Source of the DNA: Actinoplanes xinjiangensis
GTDB lineage: Bacteria; Actinomycetota; Actinomycetes; Mycobacteriales; Micromonosporaceae
Length of the DNA stretch: 64,000 nucleotides
Assembly (NCBI RefSeq): GCF_003148685.1
Contig: NZ_QGGR01000011.1
Location: 186,001-250,000, forward strand
Direction of reading: 5' to 3'
Positions within the stretch are counted from its first letter, which is position 1, and each line of letters opens with the position of its first letter. Positions 45,579 through 54,465 of the stretch are shown here, in pieces. The notes beneath the pieces were generated by a model. The model did no database searches and had not been told where the DNA came from. It saw nothing but the letters and a program-made list of their open reading frames with translations. The position numbers and the translations under genes are program-made.

Positions 45579-48203
45579 ATGGAGATCGCCGTGGCGGCCG
45601 ACGCCGCCGAGGCACTGCGGCTGGCCGCTGTCGAACCCGCCCGTGCCCGTCACCTGGCCCACGCCGCCGATCAGGCCGCCCGCGCCGGCGGCGACCCGAT
45701 CGCCCGGTGCGTCGCCCAGCGGGCCCTCGGCGTGGCCGCGATGCAGCTGCGTGACCTCGACGAGGCGGTGACCCGGCTGCGGGCGTCCGTCGCGATCGCC
45801 CGCCGTGCCGGGGCGACCGCCCTGGCCGGTGAGGCCCGGACCAGTCTCGCCTCGGCACTCGCGCTCAGCGGCGCCACCGGCTCGGCGTTCCGGCAGATCG
45901 GCACCGCCCTGCGGGAGCTGCACGGGGTGCCGGCCGCCCGGGCCCGGGTGCAGCAGTCCGCGATCCTGCAGGAGCTGGGACGCGTCGACGAGGCGCTGGC
46001 CGCGGTCCGCCCCGCGCTACGGGTCCTGCGCCGCGCCGGTGACGTGCAGTGGGAGGTCCGGGCGCTGAACAACCGCAGCCTGCTGCACCTGGAACGGCGT
46101 GCCTTCGCCGCCGCCGAGACGGACCTGCTCACCGCCGTCGACCTGTGCACCCGGCACGGACTGGACCTGCCCCGGGCGTACGCCGAGCAGAACCTGGGCT
46201 GCCTGCGCGCCAGCCGCGGCGAGGTGCCGGCCGCCCTGGCCTGTTTCGACCGCGCCGAGGAGCACTACCGCCGCCACGGCCTGCGGGTCGGCTCGCTGCT
46301 GATGGACCGGGCGCGCCTGCTGCTGTCGGTACGCCTGGTCGGCGAGGCCCGCGCCACCGCGCAGGCGGCCGTCGACGCGTACGCCGAGCAGAAGCGGATC
46401 AACCTGCCCGAGGCGCGGCTGTTGCTGTCCACGGTGGCACTGGTCGAGGGGGATCTCCCGGTCGCGGAGGAGGCGGCCCGGCAGGCGGCCCGCGAGTTCC
46501 ACCGCGCCGCGCGCCGGGAACTGCTGGCCCTCGCCCGGCACGCCCGGCTGCAGGTCCGGATCGTGCGTGATCCCGGCAGTGTGACACCGGCCCAGGCCCG
46601 CCGCTCAGCCGAAGATTTGGCCCGCGCGGGCTGGCTGGTACCGGCACTGGAGGCCCGGGTGATGGCCGGCCGGCTGGCCTTGGACCGCGGACGGTGCGGC
46701 GAGGCACGCGCCGACCTGATACCGGCCGGCCGGGCCCGGACGACCGGCCCGGCGGAGGCCCGCGCCCGCGCCTGGCTGGCCGAGGCGATGCTGCGGCGCG
46801 CCGACGGTCACCGCTACGGTGCACTGCGGGCGGTCGCGGCCGGTCTGCGCCTGGTGGAGGACCAGCAGGCCCTGCTCGGCGCCACCGAACTGCGCGCGCA
46901 CATGTCCGCCCACCGCGGCGCGCTGGCCTGCCTCGGCGTGCGGATCACGCTGGAGAACGGCAGCCCCCGCGAGGTGTACCGCTGGGCCGAACGGCGGCGG
47001 GGCATCACCGCGGTCCCGCGCCCGGTACGCCCGCCCCGCGACCCGGTACTGGCCGCCCTGCTCACCGACCTGCGGGCCACGATGACCGCGATGGAGACCA
47101 CGGGCCCCACCCCGGCGCTGGTTCATCGGCAGGTCGGCACGGAACGCGCGATCCGCGACCACTGCCGGCGGACCGACGGCTGCGGGAACCGCCCGGGCCC
47201 GGCCGCGATCGGTGAGCTGACGGCGGCACTGGGTGACGCGGCCCTGGTCGAATACGTCGAACTGGACGACGACCTGTACGCGGTGACGATCGCGGCCGGC
47301 CGGACCCGCCTGCACCGGCTGGGACCGCTCACCGACGTGACCGGCTGCCTGCGCCATCTGCCGTTCGCGCTGCACCGGCTGGCCGGCACGATCACCACCC
47401 CGGCCGGCGTGGCCGCCGCCCGCGCCGTGCTGACCCGGGCCGCCGACACGTTCGACCGGGTGCTGCTGCGCCCGTTACGGCTGGGGGACCGGCCCCTGGT
47501 GCTGGCCCCGAGTGAACGGCTGGGCTCCCTGCCCTGGTCGATCCTGCCGTCCTGCGCCGGCCGCCCGGTCACGGTCACACCGTCGGCACGCCTGTGGCTG
47601 GACGCGGTCCGCCGCCGCCCCGGCCCGCCGGGACCGGTCGTCGTCGTGGCCGGGCCGGGACTGCCCAACGCCGTCCGGGAGGCCGAGTCGGTGGCCCGCC
47701 GCTATCCGGGCGCGGTGCGGCTGCTCGGCGGCGCGGCCACCGCGGACCGGGTGGCCGCGTCGATGGCCGGCGCCCGCCTGGTGCACGTGGCCGCCCACGG
47801 TGACCTGCGGGCCGACAACCCGCTCTTCTCGGCGCTGCGGCTGGCCGACGGGCCGTTCACCGTCTACGACCTGGAACTGCTGGAACGTCCGCCGCTGCAC
47901 GTGGTGCTGGCCGCCTGCGACGCCGGCCGCGGGCAGCCGGTGGCCGGCCAGGAGGTCCTCGGGCTCTCCACCACTCTGCTCGGCCAGGGCACCCCGACGT
48001 TGACGGCGCCGGTGATCCCGGTGCCCGACGGCGAGACGGCCACCCTGATGGACGCCTACCACGCCGGGCTGGCGGCGGGCCGGTCCCCGGCCGAGGCGCT
48101 GGCCACCGCGCAGCAGCGGACCCGTGACTCCGGTCCGGCGGCGCTAGCCGCGGCGGCCGGCTTCGTCTGCCTGGGCGCCGGGCTGGCGCCGCTCACATCC
48201 TGA
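45579..48203 (+). CDS. TPR-CHAT protease-like protein
   Basis: An 874-residue protein. Residues ~1-450 are TPR-like helical repeats. The C-terminal ~300 residues form a CHAT (caspase-like) domain with catalytic His740 (VHVAAHGD) and Cys780 (VLAACDAG). CHAT proteases cleave partner proteins after a trigger. ATG 45579 after GGGAGG. Divergent from the S8 protease, which is a plausible target. Confidence 0.92.
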   Translation: MEIAVAADAAEALRLAAVEPARARHLAHAADQAARAGGDPIARCVAQRALGVAAMQLRDLDEAVTRLRASVAIARRAGATALAGEARTSLASALALSGATGSAFRQIGTALRELHGVPAARARVQQSAILQELGRVDEALAAVRPALRVLRRAGDVQWEVRALNNRSLLHLERRAFAAAETDLLTAVDLCTRHGLDLPRAYAEQNLGCLRASRGEVPAALACFDRAEEHYRRHGLRVGSLLMDRARLLLSVRLVGEARATAQAAVDAYAEQKRINLPEARLLLSTVALVEGDLPVAEEAARQAAREFHRAARRELLALARHARLQVRIVRDPGSVTPAQARRSAEDLARAGWLVPALEARVMAGRLALDRGRCGEARADLIPAGRARTTGPAEARARAWLAEAMLRRADGHRYGALRAVAAGLRLVEDQQALLGATELRAHMSAHRGALACLGVRITLENGSPREVYRWAERRRGITAVPRPVRPPRDPVLAALLTDLRATMTAMETTGPTPALVHRQVGTERAIRDHCRRTDGCGNRPGPAAIGELTAALGDAALVEYVELDDDLYAVTIAAGRTRLHRLGPLTDVTGCLRHLPFALHRLAGTITTPAGVAAARAVLTRAADTFDRVLLRPLRLGDRPLVLAPSERLGSLPWSILPSCAGRPVTVTPSARLWLDAVRRRPGPPGPVVVVAGPGLPNAVREAESVARRYPGAVRLLGGAATADRVAASMAGARLVHVAAHGDLRADNPLFSALRLADGPFTVYDLELLERPPLHVVLAACDAGRGQPVAGQEVLGLSTTLLGQGTPTLTAPVIPVPDGETATLMDAYHAGLAAGRSPAEALATAQQRTRDSGPAALAAAAGFVCLGAGLAPLTS

Positions 48204-48645
48204 TCCAGTCGGTCACCAGCCGGGCCGCCCCGGCGTTCACCCGCAGCCGGACCGGTTCGCCCGCCGGCAGCGCGACACTGAAACAGCCCACCTCGTCGAC
48301 CTCCGACTCGGTGCGGTGACCCTGGGCGCCCTCCGCCGTCAACCGTCCCGGCGCGGGTGGGATCACCTGCCCGACCAGCAGCTCGCCGTCGCGTTCCACC
48401 TGCACCTCGGCGGTGTCACCGGTGAACAGCACGGTCCGCCCGGCGTCCGCGGCGCGCACCGCCGGTCCCGCGTCGATCAGCGAGTCGTACGTGAGACTCG
48501 CCAGCTCCCACTCCTCGTCGATGCCGCGCCAGGTCCAGGCGGCGGTGCCCGCCGTGCGTACCCGCCCGGTCAGATGGCCGGCGTCGCGTACCGCGGCCGC
48601 CAGTTCGTGCAGCATCGCGTCGTCATCCCAGGACTCTGCCGTCAT
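48193..48645 (-). CDS. Small protein encoded with the sigma factor
   Basis: A 150-residue acidic protein without membrane segments or known family. ATG 48645 overlaps the sigma factor stop by ATGA and its 3' end overlaps the CHAT gene convergently by 11 bp. It could be an anti-sigma or sensor partner; inferred from position only. Confidence 0.75.
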   Translation of the reverse strand: MTAESWDDDAMLHELAAAVRDAGHLTGRVRTAGTAAWTWRGIDEEWELASLTYDSLIDAGPAVRAADAGRTVLFTGDTAEVQVERDGELLVGQVIPPAPGRLTAEGAQGHRTESEVDEVGCFSVALPAGEPVRLRVNAGAARLVTDWIRM

Positions 48646-49244
48646 GACCCGCTGCTCCCTTCTCGCTGCGACCGGCTGCCGGTTCCGGACAGTCCGCTGA
48701 TCTGCGGGCATGCGCGCAGGCGTTCCAGGGCCCGTGCCCGCGTCGGGCCGATGCTGCCGATCTTGATGTGCAGCCGCCGGCAGATTTCCGCGTACGGCAC
48801 CGGCGGATCCTCGATCAGCAGGAGCAGCAGCGCACGCTGATGCTCCGGCAGCTCGGCGAGCCCCGCCAGCAGCGCCTGATGCCGGGCCGCCCGGATCAGG
48901 TGCTCGTCCGGTTCTTCCACCGTGGTACCGGCCACCGGTCCCTCGGTGAGCGGATCGAACGGCCGCGTCCGCAGACTGGCCCTGACCTGGCGCAGACATT
49001 CGTTGCGGGTGGTCGTGATGATCCACATCGGCAGTGCCCGCGGCTCCCGCAGCTGGCGCAGGTTCTCGACCAGCCGGAGCCAGACGGTCTGGGCGACGTC
49101 GTCGACGTCGGTGCCGTGCAGCCGGAACCCATGGGCCACCGAGGCCACCAGCGGCGTATACCGGTCCACCAGCCGCTGCCAGGCCACCTCGTCACCGTCC
49201 GCGGCCGCCGCCACCAGCGCGGTCACCTCGAAACTCTCGTTCAC
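48642..49244 (-). CDS. Sigma-70-family (ECF-type) RNA polymerase sigma factor
   Basis: A ~200-residue sigma factor. Region 2 (VAWQRLVDRYTPLVASVAH, DVDDVAQTVWLRL) and region 4 (LAELPEHQRALLLLLIEDPP, YAEICRRLHIKIGSIGPTRARAL). The start is uncertain: GTG 49244 used, GTG 49259 possible. Encoded with the CHAT module; such sigma factors may trigger it. Confidence 0.88.
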   Translation of the reverse strand: MNESFEVTALVAAAADGDEVAWQRLVDRYTPLVASVAHGFRLHGTDVDDVAQTVWLRLVENLRQLREPRALPMWIITTTRNECLRQVRASLRTRPFDPLTEGPVAGTTVEEPDEHLIRAARHQALLAGLAELPEHQRALLLLLIEDPPVPYAEICRRLHIKIGSIGPTRARALERLRACPQISGLSGTGSRSQREGSSGS

Positions 49245-49271
49245 ACCCCTGAGGATCACGGCGCCTGCCCC

Positions 49272-49320
49272 TTGATACCGGATTACACGGAAAAGTCCCT
49301 ACCGGCATGCGGGGTATCAA
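49272..49320. promoter_or_regulatory. Inverted repeat TTGATACC...GGTATCAA in the divergent gap
   Basis: A perfect 8-bp inverted repeat with a 33-bp spacer between sigma factor and threonine aldolase-like genes. Possible operator. Confidence 0.35.
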
Positions 49321-49382
49321 CCGCCGCCCTCGGCCATCTGACAAGAGGACGCGCCACCCGAGTCGATGAACGGGGAACCGAC

Positions 49383-50531
49383 ATGTCTCTGGAGCCGACA
49401 GACCTGCGCAGCGACACCATGAGCCCGCCCACCCCGGCGATGGCCCACGCCATGACGACCGCCGACCACGGCGACGACCGGTACGGCGAGAGTGCCGCGA
49501 CCCGGGCCCTCGAGGAGCACTGCGCGGCGATGTTCGGCAAGGACGCGGCACTGTTCATGCCGTCCGCGACGATGAGCAACCAGGTCGCGCTGCGGGTCCT
49601 CGCCGGCCGGGGCCGCGAGGTGCTGTGCGAGGCGGGCCATCACCTCAACCTCGTCCAGGCGCCCGCGGCCGCCGACCTGGCCGGCGTGGCGATCAACGCG
49701 GTCGTCACCCCGGACGGCCTCCTGCGCCCGGAGACCGCCGCCCAGGCGATCGACCACCGCGCCCGGTGGGTACCGGACCACGCGACCACCGGCCTGCTGT
49801 GGACCGAGAACACGCTGACCAGCCGCGGCGGGCGGATCCACCCGCTGCCCCTGCTCACCGACCTCAAACGCTGGAGCACCCGCCGCGGCATCGCCGTCTA
49901 CCTCGACGGGTCGCGCATCATGCACGCGGTCGCGGCCACCGGTATCGGCCCCGCGGCGTGGGGGGCCACCAACGACGCCATGGCGCTGTGCTTCACCAAG
50001 GGACTCGGCGCGCCCATGGGATCGGTGCTGCTCGGCACCACCGAGTTCATCAGCGCGGCCCGTCGCTGCCGGCAGTGGTACGGCGGTGCCCCGCGCCAGT
50101 CCGGTCCGGCCGCCGCCGCGGCGCTGTGGGCGCTGCGCCACAACAGCGCCCGGCTCGCCGAGGACCACGCCAACGCCGCCGCGTTCGCCGCGGTGCTGGC
50201 CGAGTCGCCGTACTTCGGCGTCACCGCGCCGGACACGAACATCGTGCACGTCGACGTCAGCCGCCTCCAGTGCCCGGCCGCCGGGTTCGCCGCCCGGGCC
50301 GCCGAGGCCGGTGTCCGGGTCCTGACCTGCCGCGGTGCCGAGGTGCGGGCGGTGTTCGACGCGCGGACGTCCCGGCAGCGGGCGGTCCGGGCGGCGGAGT
50401 GCCTGCTCACCCTGGCGGCCCGGCTCACGCCCCATCGGGTCGCCCCCGGCCGGACCCGCTGGTGGGACCGGATCGGGCCGGCGTACCCGGTGACCGTGGC
50501 CGCTCAGGCGTACAGCCGCACCTGGGAGTGA
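49383..50531 (+). CDS. Threonine aldolase-like PLP enzyme
   Basis: A 382-residue fold type I PLP enzyme of the threonine aldolase/beta-eliminating lyase group. The N-terminal LRSDTMSPPTPAM, DDRYGES and the PLP-Lys in CFTKGLGAPMGS match low-specificity L-threonine aldolases, which cleave threonine to glycine and acetaldehyde. Start ATG 49383 after GGGGA. Confidence 0.88.
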   Translation: MSLEPTDLRSDTMSPPTPAMAHAMTTADHGDDRYGESAATRALEEHCAAMFGKDAALFMPSATMSNQVALRVLAGRGREVLCEAGHHLNLVQAPAAADLAGVAINAVVTPDGLLRPETAAQAIDHRARWVPDHATTGLLWTENTLTSRGGRIHPLPLLTDLKRWSTRRGIAVYLDGSRIMHAVAATGIGPAAWGATNDAMALCFTKGLGAPMGSVLLGTTEFISAARRCRQWYGGAPRQSGPAAAAALWALRHNSARLAEDHANAAAFAAVLAESPYFGVTAPDTNIVHVDVSRLQCPAAGFAARAAEAGVRVLTCRGAEVRAVFDARTSRQRAVRAAECLLTLAARLTPHRVAPGRTRWWDRIGPAYPVTVAAQAYSRTWE

Positions 50532-50583
50532 CCGCCTCCCGCCATCCCCGTACCGGCGGGCACTGACCGCGGGACCACCCCGG

Positions 50584-51309
50584 TCAGTCGGCGCGCTCGA
50601 CGGTCAGGGCGCTGCGCCGGGGGACGGCACGCCACAGGTCGTACAGATGCGGATTCTCGGTGACCGTGGCCCGCACGGCCGCCAGCGCGGCCGCCCGCGC
50701 CGGCCCCGGTGGGGTGAAATCGAAACCGCTGTCGCCGGTGGCGAGGGTGTGGAAGCCGGCGAAACGCATGTCCAGGCTGACCTGCCACGGGATCCGGTCG
50801 GCGAGAGTGTACTGACGGGTGAAACTCAGCGTCGCGGTCCGGTCGGTCCACGAGTAGCGACCCCACTGGACCACGAAACCGTCGTCCTCGAGGCCGTCGA
50901 ACCCGGTCTGGCAGAACTCGGTGAACGCCAGCCACGCCGACTCCACGTCGGTGAGAGTGTCCGGGTCGACGTGGTGGCTCAGCAGCAGCCGCTCGAAGAT
51001 CTCGCCGGGTGTCTCCGGGCGGACGGCCTCCGCCGCGACCCGGAACGTGTCGCGTCCCTGCCGGTCGGTCGCGCCGTGCCCGAGCCGGATGAGGACGGTG
51101 TGGTCGTCGTCGCGGCCGACCACGTCGCAGCACAGGTCGAGCGGGGTGGGCAACCGGGAGGAGCGGATGTCCCCGATGTCGATCAGGGGCGCGTTGCCGA
51201 GAATGACCGCTGCCGTCCCGTCGACCTCCGCAAGGTGCACCTCGACCCGAACGGGCCAGTTCCCGGTCATATCGATCGCTGTCGCGGTTACGTAGTGCAC
51301 CTCACTCAT
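50584..51309 (-). CDS. Hypothetical protein
   Basis: A 241-residue soluble protein with no membrane segments or recognised family. The codon pattern and uninterrupted frame support it as real. A terminator-like hairpin lies between its start and the xylanase stop. Function unknown. Confidence 0.6.
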   Translation of the reverse strand: MSEVHYVTATAIDMTGNWPVRVEVHLAEVDGTAAVILGNAPLIDIGDIRSSRLPTPLDLCCDVVGRDDDHTVLIRLGHGATDRQGRDTFRVAAEAVRPETPGEIFERLLLSHHVDPDTLTDVESAWLAFTEFCQTGFDGLEDDGFVVQWGRYSWTDRTATLSFTRQYTLADRIPWQVSLDMRFAGFHTLATGDSGFDFTPPGPARAAALAAVRATVTENPHLYDLWRAVPRRSALTVERAD

Positions 51310-51322
51310 CGTGCCCTATCCG

Positions 51323-51361
51323 CGCATCCCGGGGGCCACCAGGGGCGGCCCCCGGGATGCG
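51323..51361. terminator. Terminator hairpin of the xylanase gene
   Basis: Perfect 15-bp stem (CGCATCCCGGGGGCC / GGCCCCCGGGATGCG) with a 9-nt loop, 2 bp past the xylanase stop on its downstream side. Confidence 0.75.
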
Positions 51362-51363
51362 GG

Positions 51364-53301
51364 TCAGAGGACGGTGCAGGCGGTGCCGCCGAGGCTGAAG
51401 GCGGCCGGGACCGGATTGCCGCCGGTCCAGCTGCCCAGGAACCCGAACGACGCGGACCCGCCGGCGGCGATACCGCCGTTCCAGGCGGCGTTGCCGACCG
51501 TCACCGCCGGGCCCGACTGCGTGTGGAGGCCGCCCCACAGCTGACCGATCTGCTGGCCGCCGGTGAACTGCCAGGCCAGTCGCCACGACGCCAGCGCGGT
51601 GGCACCGGTGTTGGTGACCTTCACGTCCGCCTGGAAGCCGCCCGGCCAGCTGCCGGTGACCCGGTAGGTGACGGCGCAGGAGCCGGTGCCCGGGTTCGTG
51701 CTGGTGTCCGGGCTCGCGCTGGCACCGGGGCTGGTACCGGTCTCGATCCTCGACGGGTCGACCACACCCCAGTACGCCGGCTTCGCCTGCAACCTGGTGT
51801 CGAACAGCAGCGGCGCGTCCTTGCGGGTCACCGGGAACGTGTCGAGCCAGGTGTTGTCGTCGGCCAGTCCCCACAGCGTGACCGAGGTGATCTCGCCCGG
51901 GTACCGGCGGAACAGGGCGAACATGTCGCGGTAGACGTACGCCTGCTTGAGCAGCCGGTCCGTCGGCGGCGCCGGGAAGCTCTCGCCGTCGCCGGTGTAG
52001 ATGCTGACGTCCATCTCGGTGACCTGCTGGTCGATGCCGAGCGGGACGAACCTGTCGATCATCGCCTGGGTCTCGGCGACGGTCGGCCAGCCGATGTTGA
52101 TGTGCACCTGGTGCCCGACGCCGTCGATCGGCACACCCTCCGCCTTCAACCGCTGCACCAGGGCGAACAGGAAGTCCCGCTTGGCCGGCACGTTCGTGTT
52201 GTAGTCGTTGATGTACAGCTTCGCGTGCGGCGCCACCTCACGGGCCACCCGGAACGCGGTACGGAGGTAGTCGAGGCCGGCCACGGTGTACCACTGGCTG
52301 CGCCGCAGACCGTCCGGCTGGCTCTCGTCGATCACCTCGTTGACCACGTCCCACACGCCGATGTCGGTGCCGTAGTGGGCGGCCACGTTACGGATGTGGT
52401 TCTCCAGGCGCGCCAGCAGCAGCGCCTTGTCCTCGGCGGTCGCCGTCATCGGCTCACCGTCGGCACCGGTGAACACCCACGCCGGCGTCTGGTTGTGCCA
52501 CACCAGGGTGTGCCCGCGCACGGCGAGACCGTTCGCCTTCGCGAACGCCATCAACGGATCGGCCTGGGCGTACGTGAAGGTGTTCTCGGCCGGCTCGGTG
52601 GCGTCCCACTTCAGCGCGTTGCCGGGGGTCACCGAGTCGAAGTGCTTCGTGAGCAGCTCACCGTGCCCGGTGACGATCTCCGCGCCGGTGATCGCGGCGC
52701 CCACCGGGAACTCGGTGACGACGTCCTTGACCGACGGGATGTCGGTCTGCACCGGCAGCGCGGGCACATAGCCGGCGGTCACGTCGTCGATGTACAGGTC
52801 ACCTGTCGTCGACGCGGTCTCCACGTAGAGGCGCAGGAACTCCACGTCGGTGGCCAGGGTGTAACGGCCGGTCAGGTTGACCCAGGCGCCGCCGGTCACC
52901 GCGGTGTTGCCGACGACCTGGTCGTAGGAGGCGACCTCGCCGGTCCGGCGCTCCACACTCAACCGGGCGTCGTCCGAGCCGGACGCCAGCCGTACCCACA
53001 CCGAGATCGTGTAGGCGGTGCCCTTCTCGAACGTGCCGAGCACGTCCAGGGACGGGCCCTGCCAGGAGGCGGTGCGGCCGCTGACCAGCAGGCTGCCGGT
53101 GCCGCTGTGCGCGACGGCGGTGCTGTGCGCGACCGTCTCGGCGGACCGTCCGGCCCAGCCCTGGCTGGTCCCGTCCTCGAAGTCGCTGGTCAGCACGGTG
53201 ACGGGAGGGGGATCTGCGGCGGCGCCGGCGGTCGCGCCGACGACGGCGACGGTCGCCGTCGCGGTCAGCAGAGCCAGCGCCAGCCGGGGGAGAGCGCGCA
53301 T
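51364..53301 (-). CDS. Secreted GH10 endo-xylanase with CBMs
   Basis: A 645-residue secreted enzyme: signal peptide (MRALPRLALALLTATATVAV), an N-terminal CBM4/9/22-like module (~35-185), the GH10 barrel (~200-525; acid/base Glu in WDVVNEV and nucleophile Glu in VTEMDV), a Ser/Thr/Pro linker, and a C-terminal CBM2-like module (SCAVTYRVTGSWPGGFQADV). It cuts xylan. A CebR-type box lies upstream, so cellulose-derived sugars likely induce it. Confidence 0.94.
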   Translation of the reverse strand: MRALPRLALALLTATATVAVVGATAGAAADPPPVTVLTSDFEDGTSQGWAGRSAETVAHSTAVAHSGTGSLLVSGRTASWQGPSLDVLGTFEKGTAYTISVWVRLASGSDDARLSVERRTGEVASYDQVVGNTAVTGGAWVNLTGRYTLATDVEFLRLYVETASTTGDLYIDDVTAGYVPALPVQTDIPSVKDVVTEFPVGAAITGAEIVTGHGELLTKHFDSVTPGNALKWDATEPAENTFTYAQADPLMAFAKANGLAVRGHTLVWHNQTPAWVFTGADGEPMTATAEDKALLLARLENHIRNVAAHYGTDIGVWDVVNEVIDESQPDGLRRSQWYTVAGLDYLRTAFRVAREVAPHAKLYINDYNTNVPAKRDFLFALVQRLKAEGVPIDGVGHQVHINIGWPTVAETQAMIDRFVPLGIDQQVTEMDVSIYTGDGESFPAPPTDRLLKQAYVYRDMFALFRRYPGEITSVTLWGLADDNTWLDTFPVTRKDAPLLFDTRLQAKPAYWGVVDPSRIETGTSPGASASPDTSTNPGTGSCAVTYRVTGSWPGGFQADVKVTNTGATALASWRLAWQFTGGQQIGQLWGGLHTQSGPAVTVGNAAWNGGIAAGGSASFGFLGSWTGGNPVPAAFSLGGTACTVL

Positions 53302-53351
53302 TCGCGGGCTCCTTCGGGGGAGAGGGGAGGGGATTGAGCGACATCGTTACA

Positions 53352-53365
53352 TGGGAGCGCTCCCA
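53352..53365. promoter_or_regulatory. CebR/CelR operator TGGGAGCGCTCCCA
   Basis: A perfect 14-bp palindrome identical to the LacI-type CebR/CelR site of actinobacterial cellulase and xylanase genes, 51 bp upstream of the xylanase start. Release by cellobiose-type ligands is the known mode for this family. Confidence 0.88.
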
Positions 53366-53457
53366 TTACAACGGTGTTGCCGGGCCGTGTCCGGGCGGTG
53401 GTTCTCCCAGGGCGCAAAACCGGAATGCGAGCATTTGTCATAGCTAGGCTGCGGGTC

Positions 53458-54246
53458 ATGCTGTTTCGACGAACCATGGTCGCCGTCGGCGCGGCCGCTC
53501 TCGTGACGATTCCCGGCGCCGCGGCCCAGGCCGCTTCCGTAACCGACGCCCGCCTTACGGCCGTCGGCGGCGCGCTGACGGCCGGAGCCTCGGCCGCCCG
53601 ATGGGCCTCGGCCGGCGGGGTGCGGGGTGCCGTCGTCGGCCTCCGGACCTCGATGGACGGTCCGCGGGACTCTTTCGGCGGTGCGCCGGCCGTCGTTCGG
53701 ACCGAGCCGTCGGCTGCCCTTCCTGCCGGGTCGCCCCTCCGTGCCGAGTCGCCGGCTGTCCTTCGTGCCGGGTCGCCGGCTACCCTTCGGGCCGATTCGA
53801 CGGCTGTCGTCCGGGCCGCGCCCTCGCCGCAGGATGAGGCGTTCCTGCGGGCGGCCAACGAGATCAACCTCGCGGGCGTCGCGCACGGCCGCATCGCCTG
53901 GGCGAAGACCGGCAACGCCGAGGTCAAGAGGATCGCGGGCCGGCTCATGGTCGACCACATCCGGCTCAACGCGAAGGTCTCCGAAGCCGCCCGCAAACTG
54001 AAGATCAGACTCGGCTTCACGCCGAACGCCGCACAGCAGGCACTCGCCGAGCGCTACCAGGCGGCGCCGGCCGGTTCGTTCGACGCGCTCTACCTCTCCA
54101 CCCAGCTGGAACTCCACCAGCAGGCGAAGCGGATCGCCGATGCCCAGATCGCCGAGGGCCGAGACGCGAGCCTCAAGCGGGTCGCCGCCGACTCCGCCCC
54201 GGTTCTGGCCGGCCACCAGGCGTTGCTGACGGAAGCCACCAACTGA
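53458..54246 (+). CDS. DUF4142 family secreted protein with low-complexity insert
   Basis: A 262-residue protein with a signal peptide (VAVGAAALVTIPGAAAQAA), then an Ala/Arg/Pro-rich repeated stretch (about residues 65-125, units like VLRAGSPATLRADS), and a C-terminal ferritin-like DUF4142 domain (FLRAANEINLAGVAHGRIA). Function of DUF4142 unknown. It shares the 156-bp divergent gap with the xylanase. The gene is followed by a CCTAGG-type repeat. Confidence 0.8.
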   Translation: MLFRRTMVAVGAAALVTIPGAAAQAASVTDARLTAVGGALTAGASAARWASAGGVRGAVVGLRTSMDGPRDSFGGAPAVVRTEPSAALPAGSPLRAESPAVLRAGSPATLRADSTAVVRAAPSPQDEAFLRAANEINLAGVAHGRIAWAKTGNAEVKRIAGRLMVDHIRLNAKVSEAARKLKIRLGFTPNAAQQALAERYQAAPAGSFDALYLSTQLELHQQAKRIADAQIAEGRDASLKRVAADSAPVLAGHQALLTEATN

Positions 54247-54262
54247 CACCCATCAGGCTGGA

Positions 54263-54297
54263 TTCCTAGGATGCTTTAGCGGGTGTGCGGCGAGCCT
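54263..54297 (+). repeat. CCTAGG-hairpin dispersed repeat, copy 1
   Basis: TTCCTAGGATGCTTTAG followed by GTGTGCGGCGAGCC, 16 bp past the DUF4142 stop. The same block recurs at 56531 and 57574. This copy has a degenerate hairpin. Confidence 0.75.
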
Positions 54298-54323
54298 CCT
54301 CTTCTTCGGGTGCGACCGGACGA

Positions 54324-54355
54324 CCGGGTCGGTGATGACGACATCACCGACCCGG
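54324..54355. terminator. Hairpin between convergent genes
   Basis: A perfect 14-bp stem (CCGGGTCGGTGATG / CATCACCGACCCGG) with a 4-nt loop between DUF4142 and epoxide hydrolase genes. No T-run. Confidence 0.65.
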
Positions 54356-54465
54356 CCGCGGTCACATCCGGCTCACCGGTAAAGCGCGACCGGACAGTAG
54401 GACCGACGGGGAGTCGGCCGTGGCCGCCTACCGTCGCCGCGTGTCCGAACCGGCGTGACTTCCGG

